Positions 43,114-51,609 of a DNA stretch of 64,000 nucleotides are shown here, one piece after another. Positions within the stretch are counted from its first letter, which is position 1, and the number at the start of each line of letters is the position of its first letter. The notes beneath the pieces are model-generated. The model was not told where the DNA came from, made no database searches, and saw nothing but the letters and a program-made list of their open reading frames with translations. The translations under genes were made by a program, and so were the position numbers. Source of the stretch: CAZAEL01 sp964484135 (GTDB lineage Bacteria; Elusimicrobiota; Elusimicrobia; FEN-1173); the NCBI GenBank assembly GCA_964484135.1, contig CAZAEL010000003.1, forward strand, positions 31,295 to 95,294, in the 5' to 3' direction.

Positions 43114-45618
43114 GTGGCGACAGGCGACGTCTTCGCCGCGCTGGCGCCGGTCGGGGCCCTGGCCCTCAACGTGGGTACGCATTTGTTCCTCTCTCGCCGG
43201 GGCGACCCGGCGCGGCAATGGCGGCATCTGTTCGTCGCGTCCTGCGCCGGGGCGGTGGGACTCGCGGTCTGGCTCGTCGCGGAGCGCCCGGATGCGGCCC
43301 AATCCCTCATGGTGGCGCTGACCTATGTCGGGGTGTCCTACTGTTACTTCCATTTCGTGAACATCAACATCGCCTCGGTGCGGCTCCGCCTCCTGCGCGA
43401 GGTCACGGTCTCCCCGCGGGGGCTCACCCCGGCCGAAGTCGAGGACCGCTACGGGGTCCGCCGCGCCGTGCTCAGCCGGCTTGAACGGTTGAAGACCAGC
43501 GGCAATCTGGACTTCCGCGACGGCCGCTATTTCCTCGGCGAGCGGCGCTTCTTCCTTCGGCTCTTCTGGGTCTTCGAGTTCCTGAAGATGCTCCTCCTCG
43601 GTCAGGGCAACCGCCACTTGCCGGCGCCCGAGGGCGGCGCGGGGAATCGTCTGCTCCTGCGCCTTCGCGCCCTCCCCTGGCCCGTCATCGCCTTCTTCCT
43701 GTTCGCATGGGTGTACGTGTTCCTGAACCTCACGCTCGGAGGGGACGACATCGCCCCCATCGTGTACGGCCGGCAGGTCTTGGCGGGGGAACTCCCGTCG
43801 CGCGGTTTCGTGGACCACGGCATCCCGCTGACGATCATCTCGTCGGCCCTGGCCCAGCTCTTGTTCGGGCCCGGGCTCCTGGGCGAGGTGCTTCTGGACG
43901 GCACGTTCATCGCCGGGAGCGCGGCGGTGGTCTTCCTTCTGTCCTCCGCGGTCACGGGGTCCGGCTGGATCGGCTTCTTGGCGGGCGTGATGACGCTGGC
44001 GAGCGAACCGCGGGGGTACGTGTACCCGAAGGTGTTCTTCTACGTCTTCGCCGTGTGGATGTGCTGGCGCTACATCGAAGCGCCGGGAAAACGGCGGCTG
44101 GCGGCGCTCGCGGTCACGGCCGCCGTAGCGGCGCTGTTCCGGCACGACCACGGAGTCTATATCGCCTCCGCCGCGGGCGGGGCGGTGCTCCTGGCCCATC
44201 TTCAGGACGGCATCGCGACGATGCTGAAGAAAGCCGTGACGTTGGCGGCGATCACGGCGGCCTTGGTGGCGCCCTATGTCCTGTATGTTCAGCTGAACAT
44301 GGGCGTCGGGGATTACCTCCGCTTGGGGTTCGGACGCGGGGCCGCCGGCTTGGCGTCTTCGGGCCGCCTCCGGGCGGGGTGGGACAAGCTGTCGAGTTTC
44401 GCGATGAGCCGCAGCTTGCGCGGCGTTTATCCCTCGGTGAAAGTGCGGTGGGGGGAACGGGTGGACGATGCGGCCCGGACGGCGGCGGAACGCGAGCTGG
44501 GGTTGGTGGAAGGCGAGCAGGACCGAGGGAGCGGCCGCACCTACACCTACGTCCTCACCGATTTCTCGACCGACAACATCAAGCGGATCGTCACCCACGG
44601 ATCCGTGGAGGATACCGACGGGATCGACCGGCATGACTGCGCCCTGATGAACCCACCGTCGCTCCCCTGGCGATTCAAACTCCTCGAGATCTGCCGTCCC
44701 ATCAGTGGTTTCGTGAGCCCGCTGGCGTGGACGTCGCTGTTCCTGGTGGCCCTCCCCTTCGTGGGGGCGCTGGTGTTCTTGGGGGGCCTGCTGGGCGGCC
44801 GGCTGCCGGCGCCGGAGGCGAAGAAGGTCGCCGTCCTCCTCTGGGTCTGCGCGGTGGTCACCTATTTCCTGTTCTACGCCCGCATCGGATCGAGTCCGGA
44901 GGAACGGGTGGCGGAGATCATGCCGTGTCCGGCCGTCCTGGGCGCCTGGCTCCTCCGTCGGGGTTTGGGAACAGCGCGCGGGGACGCGGCCCGGAGTCGT
45001 GCTCGGCGCGTGGCGGGGACGGTGTTCCGGTTCTTCAGGACTTCGTTCGCGGTCGTCCTCGCCGCGTTGACCGTCTACGAACTCTGCGCGCTCAAGGAGT
45101 TCCGACCCGGCGCGCTGCTCGGCCCGTTCAAGCGGTTCCCGCTCAACGTCGTCTCCACCGTGAAGGCTCTGAACACCCCGCCCTGGGAGACGGAGTGGCT
45201 CCGAAGCCCGGAACCGATCCCGCGCTTCACCCGCTACGTCCGGGAATGCACGAAGCCGGAGGACCGCTTCTTCATCGACTCCTATGCGCCTGCCATGAAC
45301 TTCTATTCGGATCGGCCCTTCGGCGGATATACGTTCTGCCTTTACGCGGGGAGGAAGCTCTACGCGTTGGACCCCCTGGCCCAAGCGCGCACCGTAGAAA
45401 AGCTGCGTCGCCTGTCAGTGCCGATCATCCTGCTGGCGCGCACGTACCCGGAGGAGTTCAAGACGATCTATGAGGACATCGACCGGCGCTACGCCCGCGT
45501 GGAAGGCTCGGACGACGGAGGTCTCTTCGTCATGGCCGACCGTTCGCGCGCGCCTTCCCGGACGTACCCGATGACGATGTCGGACGGCCGGACGACGGGA
45601 CTGCCGTGCTACGACTGA
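43114..45618 (+). CDS. Large GT-C-like membrane glycosyltransferase with N-terminal winged-helix module
   Basis: An 834-aa polytopic protein. Residues 1-80 hold three helices and 95-160 a winged-helix-like segment as in the preceding gene. From about 190 a GT39-type membrane region begins (GGDDIAPIVYGRQVLAGELPSRG: acidic pair in the first loop). Residues about 440-510 form an extramembrane repeat ending VEDTDGIDRH that is shared with the protein at 46743. The C-terminus has FFIDSYAPAMNFYSDRPFGG and a ferredoxin-like soluble end. GTG 43114 is preferred to GTG 43108 because GGAGG ends 6 nt before it. Confidence 0.75.
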   Translation: MATGDVFAALAPVGALALNVGTHLFLSRRGDPARQWRHLFVASCAGAVGLAVWLVAERPDAAQSLMVALTYVGVSYCYFHFVNINIASVRLRLLREVTVSPRGLTPAEVEDRYGVRRAVLSRLERLKTSGNLDFRDGRYFLGERRFFLRLFWVFEFLKMLLLGQGNRHLPAPEGGAGNRLLLRLRALPWPVIAFFLFAWVYVFLNLTLGGDDIAPIVYGRQVLAGELPSRGFVDHGIPLTIISSALAQLLFGPGLLGEVLLDGTFIAGSAAVVFLLSSAVTGSGWIGFLAGVMTLASEPRGYVYPKVFFYVFAVWMCWRYIEAPGKRRLAALAVTAAVAALFRHDHGVYIASAAGGAVLLAHLQDGIATMLKKAVTLAAITAALVAPYVLYVQLNMGVGDYLRLGFGRGAAGLASSGRLRAGWDKLSSFAMSRSLRGVYPSVKVRWGERVDDAARTAAERELGLVEGEQDRGSGRTYTYVLTDFSTDNIKRIVTHGSVEDTDGIDRHDCALMNPPSLPWRFKLLEICRPISGFVSPLAWTSLFLVALPFVGALVFLGGLLGGRLPAPEAKKVAVLLWVCAVVTYFLFYARIGSSPEERVAEIMPCPAVLGAWLLRRGLGTARGDAARSRARRVAGTVFRFFRTSFAVVLAALTVYELCALKEFRPGALLGPFKRFPLNVVSTVKALNTPPWETEWLRSPEPIPRFTRYVRECTKPEDRFFIDSYAPAMNFYSDRPFGGYTFCLYAGRKLYALDPLAQARTVEKLRRLSVPIILLARTYPEEFKTIYEDIDRRYARVEGSDDGGLFVMADRSRAPSRTYPMTMSDGRTTGLPCYD

Positions 45619-45639
45619 AGAGACGGGAGGCTTGAAGCG

Positions 45640-46713
45640 ATGACTCGGACCATGAAGGCGGCGGTGCTCCACGCGAAGGACGACCTGCGGGTGGAGGACG
45701 GGATCGAGGTTCCCGCGCCGGCGGCGGGCCAGGTGCTGGTCAAACTGGCGTACAGCGGGATCTGCCGCAGTCAGCTGATGGAACTCCGCGGAGGGCGCGG
45801 GGAGGACCGCTACCTCCCGCACCTCCTGGGCCACGAGGGGTCCGGAGTCGTGGTGGAAGCGGGGACGGGCGTGACCAAGGTGAAGGCCGGGGACGAGGTC
45901 GTCCTGACCTGGATCAAGGGGGAAGGGCTCGAGGCCGGCGGCGTCCGATATCGCAAGGGCGACATGACGGTCAACGCCGGAGCCGTGACGACGTTGAACG
46001 AATACGCCGTGGTCTCAGAGAACCGTTGCGTGAAGATGCCCGCGGGCCTGCCGATGGACGTGGCCGTTCTCTTCGGTTGCGCCCTGCCAACGGGGGCTGG
46101 CATCGTGATGAACGAGGTCCGGCCGGAGAAAGGCCGGAGCATCGCGGTTTTCGGATTGGGAGGCATCGGCGTCAGCGCCCTGATCGCTTGCCGGCTGTAC
46201 GAGTTGGACAAGGTCATCGCGGTGGACGTGGAGGCGGCCAAGCTGGACTTGGCCAGGGAGTTCGGCGCCACGCACGAGATCGACGCGTCGAAGGAGGATC
46301 CCGTGGCGGCCGTGCGGCGGATCACCGACGGGAAGGGCGTGGATTATGCCGTCGAGGCCGCGGGGACGACCACCACCATCGAACAGGCCTTCGACATGCT
46401 TGCCCATAAGTCGGGGCTCCTGGTCTTCGCCTCGCATCCACCGTCTGGCGAAAAGATCCGCCTGGACCCCCATTCCCTCATTTCCGGCCGACGGATCCAA
46501 GGTAGCTGGGGTGGCGCGACCCGGCCGGACCGCGACGTGTCCCGCTTGGCCACGCTTTACACCGAGCGCCGGTTCCCCTTCGACAAGCTGGCCTCCCATT
46601 CCTATCCATTGGTGGACGTGAATCGGGCCTTCGACGACCTGGAAGCCCGACGGGTCGTTCGCGCGCTGATCGTCATCGACCCCTCGCTCGGCTCGCCGGG
46701 CGGGAAACGCTAG
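45640..46713 (+). CDS. Zinc-type alcohol dehydrogenase, without structural zinc site
   Basis: A 357-aa medium-chain dehydrogenase: catalytic-zinc Cys in YSGICRSQLMEL, GHEGSGVVVEAG, NAD motif VFGLGGIGVSALIACRLY and IAVDVEAAKLDLAREFGATH. The four-cysteine structural-zinc loop of the family is absent; the region reads EGLEAGGVRYRKGDM. The NAD-binding Asp after strand 2 (VDVE) favours NAD over NADP. In context it may act on a sugar alcohol or ketosugar. Starts 21 bp after the membrane transferase. Confidence 0.85.
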   Translation: MTRTMKAAVLHAKDDLRVEDGIEVPAPAAGQVLVKLAYSGICRSQLMELRGGRGEDRYLPHLLGHEGSGVVVEAGTGVTKVKAGDEVVLTWIKGEGLEAGGVRYRKGDMTVNAGAVTTLNEYAVVSENRCVKMPAGLPMDVAVLFGCALPTGAGIVMNEVRPEKGRSIAVFGLGGIGVSALIACRLYELDKVIAVDVEAAKLDLAREFGATHEIDASKEDPVAAVRRITDGKGVDYAVEAAGTTTTIEQAFDMLAHKSGLLVFASHPPSGEKIRLDPHSLISGRRIQGSWGGATRPDRDVSRLATLYTERRFPFDKLASHSYPLVDVNRAFDDLEARRVVRALIVIDPSLGSPGGKR

Positions 46714-46742
46714 CCGGGCATCGCCCCGCCGTCCGGACCGAT

Positions 46743-49673
46743 ATGAAGGACTGGCTCCGCCGTCATGGCTGGGATCTGCTGGCCGCCCTTCTTCTGGCGG
46801 CGGTTCTGGTGCCGCTTTTTTACCCCTGGTTCCGCTTCCTGCTCACCCATCCGGATCGTATCCTGTGCGGCAAGGACATCCATTACGACCACATGTTCGA
46901 GCAGTACACGCGCGATTCGCTGCGCGGCGGTGTCATTCCCTTCTGGAACCCCTACGATTACTGCGGCCTGCCTTTCTTCGCGAACAACAACGCCCTCGTC
47001 TTTTACCCGGTCTCGATGCTTCTGCGGGCGTTCCCGGTGCAGACGGCGATGGCGCTGTTCCTGCCTCTGCATATTTGGATCGCGGGGTTCGGCCTCTACC
47101 GGCTTTGTCGACGACTGGAGGCCGCGAGGGCGGCGTCGGTGCTGGCAGCCGTGGGTTTCATGCTCGGTGGCGCGTTCGCGCCCAAGATCTATGCGGGCCA
47201 CATCACGATGCTGGCCAGCGCGGCGTGGATCCCGTGGGTCATGGATTTTGCCGTGGCGTCGGTCCGACGGCCCTCATGGCTGCCGCATCCCGGCCTCGTC
47301 ATTGCGCTCGTTCTGCAATACCTGGCCGGATTCACACAGACGGTTATCTACACCATCGTGGCGCTTTCCACCTACATGCTCGCGCACACGGCCTGGCGCG
47401 TCGTGCGCCGGGGATTGCGCCAAGAGGTGGTCCTCCCCTTGGCACAGCTGACGCTGTGCGGTCTGTTTTTTCTGTTCCTAAGCGCCTTTCAGTTCCTGCC
47501 CATGAAGCGGATGTATGACGAGGCGGGTCGCACGGGCGGCCTCGACTACGGAGATACCACCAAAGGGTCGTTGTCGGTCCGTCACCTGAAGACCTTCTTC
47601 TGGCCGCTCTCCTATGCCTCCTCCGCGAACGATTACAACGACCCCTACTCCAGCGGCGGCCTGTGGGAGAAGTGCCCCTACGCGGGGAAGCTCGTCCTGC
47701 TTTTCCTGCCGTTCTCGTTCTGGCGCTCACGCTCGCGACGGGAGGCGCTGTTCTTCGTGGGGCTCGGCGTCGTCGCCGCGCTGTTCGCTCTCGGAGAGGC
47801 CTTGCCGCTCTATCGCCTCCACTACGCCGTGTTCCCCATGTTGCGGATTCCCGGGCGTCTGCTCCCTTTCTGGGGAATGGGGGCCGCCCTCGGCGGGGCG
47901 CTCGGTTTGAGCGCCGTGGTGGAGGGCGGCGGGGAACGCTCCCATGGCGCGCGGCTGGCCGCGGTGGCCCTGGCGATGGGCACGTTCGCCGTGCTCGCGG
48001 CGCCGTGTCTCGCGGAGGCGACGCGGACGGGGAGGAATTGGAGAGTTGCGGAATACCTGGGAGATTCCTGCCGCCCTATCGTCTGGCTGGCGGCGGGTTT
48101 AGCGGCTCTTGTCTCCTGCGTCGTCGCCGAGCGCTGGCTCCATGCGTACCGAACTCGCACCGCCGCCTGGCTGGCTGCCGCGGCGCTCCTCTTGGCCGGT
48201 TCTTCCGGAGAGATGCAGGCCTTCGCTCGACGATTCATCGTCGCTTCACCGGCCGCTCAGGTCGACCCGGCGCTCGTGGAGGGCCTCCGCTCGGTCGACA
48301 TTGGGCGGTTCTTCCCGCTCACGGAATGCTCCGGTTTCGAGTCCCGCGTGCCGAACATCGATGGAAAGACACCTCTCTACTTGGCGCATTACGCAGATTT
48401 CGGCGATGTGCTTATGAACGGCGCCCAGGCGACGGGCTCCACGGGGGGGGCCTCCCTCGGCTCCCTCGGGGGGCGTATCCCGGAGGCGCCGGGTCTCCTG
48501 CGCCTGATGGGCGTGACGCACATTCTGGCACCGTCGGGTCTCGGCCGGGGAGCGGGCCCGCTCCGGACGGTATGGGAGGGGGAGGGACGGACGGTGATCG
48601 AGTCCGACTTGCCGGCGCCGCGGGCTTTCTGGACGGACGTGGTGGAAACCCGCGATCGCTTGGACGCCATCCGGCGGCTGATCGAAGCTTTTCGGGCCGA
48701 CACCCGTTTGAGCGGGGCCTCGCTCGCTCCACAAGAAGAGAGGCGGCCCTCCGGAGCGCCGATCCAGATCCGGTTCACGCCCGGCGTGGGGGAGGCGAGG
48801 ATGCGCGAGTTGGAGAGGAAGCATGGTCTCATCCGCGGTGAAAAAGCGGCCGAGAGAACGTGGAACTACCTCCTCACCGATGTTGGGAACGTTAACGTCC
48901 GCGGCTTGATCAGTGATCCTCGCGTTCAGGACACGCAGAATATTGACAGACACAATGCGCAAGTGACCAGCGAATATGTGAGCTACGTACGCGCCCGTTC
49001 GGATGATCCGTCCACCTGGCCGGAGGTGAAGGTGCGCTACCCTGAGGGCCTTGGGGCCGAGGCCCGTGCTCAAGCTGAAATGGCCTACGGCCTCGCCGAT
49101 GGAAGCCCTTGGGGGGAGCGCACCTGGCGTTATCGACTGAAGGACACGTCGGTCCGCAACATCAACGGCCTGATTTCAGATCGCCGGATCGAGGACACGG
49201 ACGGTATCGACCGACACGCCAACGCCGTGATTCTGCGCCGACAGCCACAGCTTTCGCCAGCCTCGGCGGAACCTCCGCGGCAGGTGCGGCGCGCCGGTCC
49301 GGACATCATCGCGCTTCCGCCCGTCGATGGAGAGACGGCGTCTGTTCGCGTCCTACAACGCGATACCCCCGACGGACGGTTGACCGTGGAGGTGGAAGCG
49401 CCCCGCGATGGATACCTTTTCACGAGCGAGGTTTATTATCCGGAGAGGAGCGTCCGGGTGGACGGCCGGAAGGCGGAAATGCTTCGGATGAACATCGCTT
49501 TCACTGGGGTGGCCGTGCCGCAAGGACGGCACACCGTGGAGCTGCGCTACGACCCCTCCACCTTCTACGGCGGTCTCGCACTCGGAGCGTTGGCCATCGT
49601 TCTTTGGGTTTGTCTTGCGGTGTGGGAACAGTGGCGGATGACGGTCCGCACATCTGTCACCAGTGATAATTGA
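46743..49673 (+). CDS. YfhO-like membrane glycosyltransferase with two extra repeat domains
   Basis: A 976-aa inner-membrane protein with about a dozen helices. The N-terminal loop (DIHYDHMFEQYTRDSLRGG, GVIPFWNPYDYCG) and the C-terminal signature (GYLFTSEVYYPERSVRVDG, VPQGRHTVELRYDPSTFYGG, then a last helix) match the YfhO family, which modifies lipid-linked or teichoic-type glycans. Between them, residues about 673-740 and 760-826, are two copies of a domain ending in I-x-D-x-x-x-IDRH, also found once in the protein at 43114. It closes the 32-kb unit. ATG 46743; no strong ribosome site. Confidence 0.8.
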   Translation: MKDWLRRHGWDLLAALLLAAVLVPLFYPWFRFLLTHPDRILCGKDIHYDHMFEQYTRDSLRGGVIPFWNPYDYCGLPFFANNNALVFYPVSMLLRAFPVQTAMALFLPLHIWIAGFGLYRLCRRLEAARAASVLAAVGFMLGGAFAPKIYAGHITMLASAAWIPWVMDFAVASVRRPSWLPHPGLVIALVLQYLAGFTQTVIYTIVALSTYMLAHTAWRVVRRGLRQEVVLPLAQLTLCGLFFLFLSAFQFLPMKRMYDEAGRTGGLDYGDTTKGSLSVRHLKTFFWPLSYASSANDYNDPYSSGGLWEKCPYAGKLVLLFLPFSFWRSRSRREALFFVGLGVVAALFALGEALPLYRLHYAVFPMLRIPGRLLPFWGMGAALGGALGLSAVVEGGGERSHGARLAAVALAMGTFAVLAAPCLAEATRTGRNWRVAEYLGDSCRPIVWLAAGLAALVSCVVAERWLHAYRTRTAAWLAAAALLLAGSSGEMQAFARRFIVASPAAQVDPALVEGLRSVDIGRFFPLTECSGFESRVPNIDGKTPLYLAHYADFGDVLMNGAQATGSTGGASLGSLGGRIPEAPGLLRLMGVTHILAPSGLGRGAGPLRTVWEGEGRTVIESDLPAPRAFWTDVVETRDRLDAIRRLIEAFRADTRLSGASLAPQEERRPSGAPIQIRFTPGVGEARMRELERKHGLIRGEKAAERTWNYLLTDVGNVNVRGLISDPRVQDTQNIDRHNAQVTSEYVSYVRARSDDPSTWPEVKVRYPEGLGAEARAQAEMAYGLADGSPWGERTWRYRLKDTSVRNINGLISDRRIEDTDGIDRHANAVILRRQPQLSPASAEPPRQVRRAGPDIIALPPVDGETASVRVLQRDTPDGRLTVEVEAPRDGYLFTSEVYYPERSVRVDGRKAEMLRMNIAFTGVAVPQGRHTVELRYDPSTFYGGLALGALAIVLWVCLAVWEQWRMTVRTSVTSDN

Positions 49674-50011
49674 CAAATTTATGTCAAAGCACCGAAGGAG
49701 TTGAAACATCAGGTCGATGTATTGGAGGCATTGCATTTGAGCGGGTCGAAAATAACCAATGAATATTTCTGTCACATGAACAAGGGTTATAACTAAGGTT
49801 AAATTCTCATAACGAGAGGTTTTGAACCTCTCCGATTTAAGGATAGCGTGGATAATTAAATCGTCCAACTACTGAAGGGCGACATTTTGTGGCAGGAAGA
49901 AGGAGCTGTTTGGAGTAGAAAAAATCAAGCTGGAAGGGCTGAATCTGCGTAATGTCGAGGGGGAAGAATTCTTCAAAACCGTCAAATTCATGCGATTTTT
50001 TAAGTGTAATT
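49674..50011. other. AT-rich spacer with hairpin and ORF remnants
   Basis: This stretch is clearly poorer in GC than its flanks and holds no complete gene. Right after the YfhO-like stop the same frame stays open for about 40 codons to 49796 (…KELKHQVDVLEALHLSG…). A second open stretch without a start codon, 49876-50019, reads ELFGVEKIKLEGLNLRNVEG and looks protein-like. A perfect inverted repeat GAGAGGTT-TTG-AACCTCTC lies at 49814-49832. These may be remains of a decayed gene or inserted element. I see no intact RNA gene. Confidence 0.5.
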
Positions 50012-50020
50012 TGGTATAAT
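50012..50020 (+). promoter_or_regulatory. Extended -10 promoter of the second unit
   Basis: TGG followed by a perfect TATAAT (50015-50020). No good -35 is visible 16-19 bp upstream, so the extended -10 probably carries recognition. The same TGG precedes the -10 at 17589. Confidence 0.7.
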
Positions 50021-50027
50021 CACTCAA

Positions 50028-50051
50028 CCGCTCCTCAGAGGCGGTTTTTTG
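50028..50051 (+). promoter_or_regulatory. 5'-terminal leader hairpin with U-run (copy 2)
   Basis: CCGCT (50028-50032), a 7-nt loop and GGCGG (50040-50044, one G-U pair) are followed by six T and a G. It lies 7 nt past the -10, at the predicted +1. Geometry equals that of copy 1 at 17601, but the stem sequence differs completely. Confidence 0.65.
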
Positions 50052-50062
50052 TTGGGCCGCAT

Positions 50063-50077
50063 GTTCAAGAATTGAAC
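50063..50077 (+). promoter_or_regulatory. Palindrome GTTCAA-N3-TTGAAC (operator candidate, copy 2)
   Basis: Same 6-bp arms and 3-bp spacer as at 17638, again exactly 19 bp past the end of the hairpin stem. Candidate binding site for the regulator encoded at 17656. About 200 nt of GC-rich leader without a clear ORF follow before the first gene. Confidence 0.7.
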
Positions 50078-50283
50078 GTCACAGGAAAGGACGGGGAAAA
50101 ACCGCGGGCGAAGCCGCACATCAGCGGGGCTGCATTCCTCCCCGAGCCGAGCTCGAACGGACGGGGCCATCCGACCGTTCACAGACACCTCAGCGGGACA
50201 TTTCGAACGCCACCCATGGGTCCGCCTCGGTCGTTTTCCGACGCGCCGGGCGGTCCAGGGAACCACGGGATGACACCAACTCG

Positions 50284-51606
50284 ATGAACTATTCTGTTTT
50301 CCGCTTTTTCCATTGGAAGGTCGTGGTGCTGGAACCCCACACGACCGCCTACGGCCACTTGGTCCTGGAAGTGCTGATGGCCCTGCACATCAGCCGTTCC
50401 GAGGGGGCAGCGCTCGTCCTTCTCAAGCCGAAGCACCCGATCAACGAGGCCATCTTCCACCTGCGCAGTCCGGAAGTCCGAATCATCAACGAGAACGTGG
50501 CTTGGGACCTGTTTTTCCGGACTTTGTGGACCCTGCGCAACGCGGCTCGGAAGGGTCGGGACGTTTACCATGTCGTCCAGAGCCATGTCCGTCAGTTCTG
50601 GGCCGCGCGGATCAAGATCTATACGCGACGGAAGTGGGTTCCGGCATCGATCCGCGGCTGGATACAACGCCGTTTGGACTTCTGGGCTGCCGAAGGACGA
50701 GAGCGCGAGCTTCGGCATGCCCTCCGGTCTCACCACCTCTGGCTTAAGTTCCAGCGGCCATGTTCGAAAACGCTCATTCCCGTCGTATTTTCTCCGCGTA
50801 TTGAAGCGGAAGCCGTCGCGCAGGCAGACCGGCTGGGGATCGGCCCAGGCAGTCGCTTGGTCACCCTGCATGTCCGCGAGTCCACTTTCAAGACGGGGGG
50901 GACCGGTTCCGAGGACCCTCGCGACGCGGCCCGAAACGCCCGGATCCAGGATTTCTTGCCGGCGATCGACTATCTGGTTGGCCTGGGATACACCGTGGTA
51001 CGGACGGGCGACCCGACCGTGGAGCCCCTGACGCACCCGGGCGTCATTGACCTCGCAACGTCTCCGGCGAGAACCGACCTGCTGGAAGTCTGGTGCATTA
51101 TGCGGAGCGATTTCTTCATCGGATGCGATTCGGGAGCGACGTGCGTGAGCTGGCTGGTGAACACGCCGTCTCTGATTGTCGACATCGTGAATCCCTTGGG
51201 CGTGTACCCCCTCCGCAGCAACGAACTCCATCTCCTGAAGCGCGTTGTCGAGCGCCGCACGGGCCGAGTCCTCTCTCTGGCCGAGATGCTGGACGAGCTG
51301 AACATCTTCCGCACGAGGGATTCGGCGGAATACGACCACTTGGACAACACGGGAGAAGACATCCTCCTCGCGGTCCAGGAGATGCTTCGGACCTTGCGGG
51401 AGGGTCCTCGCGAGACGGCGACCCAGCGTGAATACCGTGAAGTGATGGAGCGGACTCTGGGCAGCGAGTCCGTGCTCGCCGCTTACCGAAAGAAAGGGTA
51501 CCTTGAGAAGCCGTACGTCGGGCGCGGACGCATCTCCGACGCTTTCGCGGCGCGCTACCTGCATGACGGTGCCGCGACCACCGCGCCCAGACTCCAGAGG
51601 GCCTGA
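50284..51606 (+). CDS. TIGR04372-like glycosyltransferase, copy 2
   Basis: A 440-aa protein of the family seen at 40226: RLVTLHVRESTFKTGG (about residue 198), NARIQDFLPAIDYLVGLGY, VVRTGDPTVEPL, FFIGCDSGATCVSWL and YDHLDNTGEDILLAVQEML. N-terminus FRFFHWKVVVLEPHTTAYGH is shared with copy 3. First gene of the second long unit; its ATG has only a weak ribosome site, and the leader upstream is about 257 nt. The next gene starts 3 bp after its stop. Confidence 0.8.
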   Translation: MNYSVFRFFHWKVVVLEPHTTAYGHLVLEVLMALHISRSEGAALVLLKPKHPINEAIFHLRSPEVRIINENVAWDLFFRTLWTLRNAARKGRDVYHVVQSHVRQFWAARIKIYTRRKWVPASIRGWIQRRLDFWAAEGRERELRHALRSHHLWLKFQRPCSKTLIPVVFSPRIEAEAVAQADRLGIGPGSRLVTLHVRESTFKTGGTGSEDPRDAARNARIQDFLPAIDYLVGLGYTVVRTGDPTVEPLTHPGVIDLATSPARTDLLEVWCIMRSDFFIGCDSGATCVSWLVNTPSLIVDIVNPLGVYPLRSNELHLLKRVVERRTGRVLSLAEMLDELNIFRTRDSAEYDHLDNTGEDILLAVQEMLRTLREGPRETATQREYREVMERTLGSESVLAAYRKKGYLEKPYVGRGRISDAFAARYLHDGAATTAPRLQRA

Positions 51607-51609
51607 CTC

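Noticed and set aside
49801..49840. tRNA-like anticodon and T-arm fold (CTCATAAC followed by AGAGG-TTTTGAA-CCTCT)
   Set aside because: The loop does not match the T-loop consensus, and no acceptor or D arm can be assembled.
50040..50060. ops/JUMPStart element (GGCGGT...)
   Set aside because: Only the first six bases match; the rest is the T-run of the hairpin, and copy 1 at 17614 has no such match.
49952..50283. Open frame of about 110 codons in the leader of the second unit
   Set aside because: It runs across the -10 and hairpin, is Pro/Arg-rich without motifs, and would begin upstream of the predicted transcript start.
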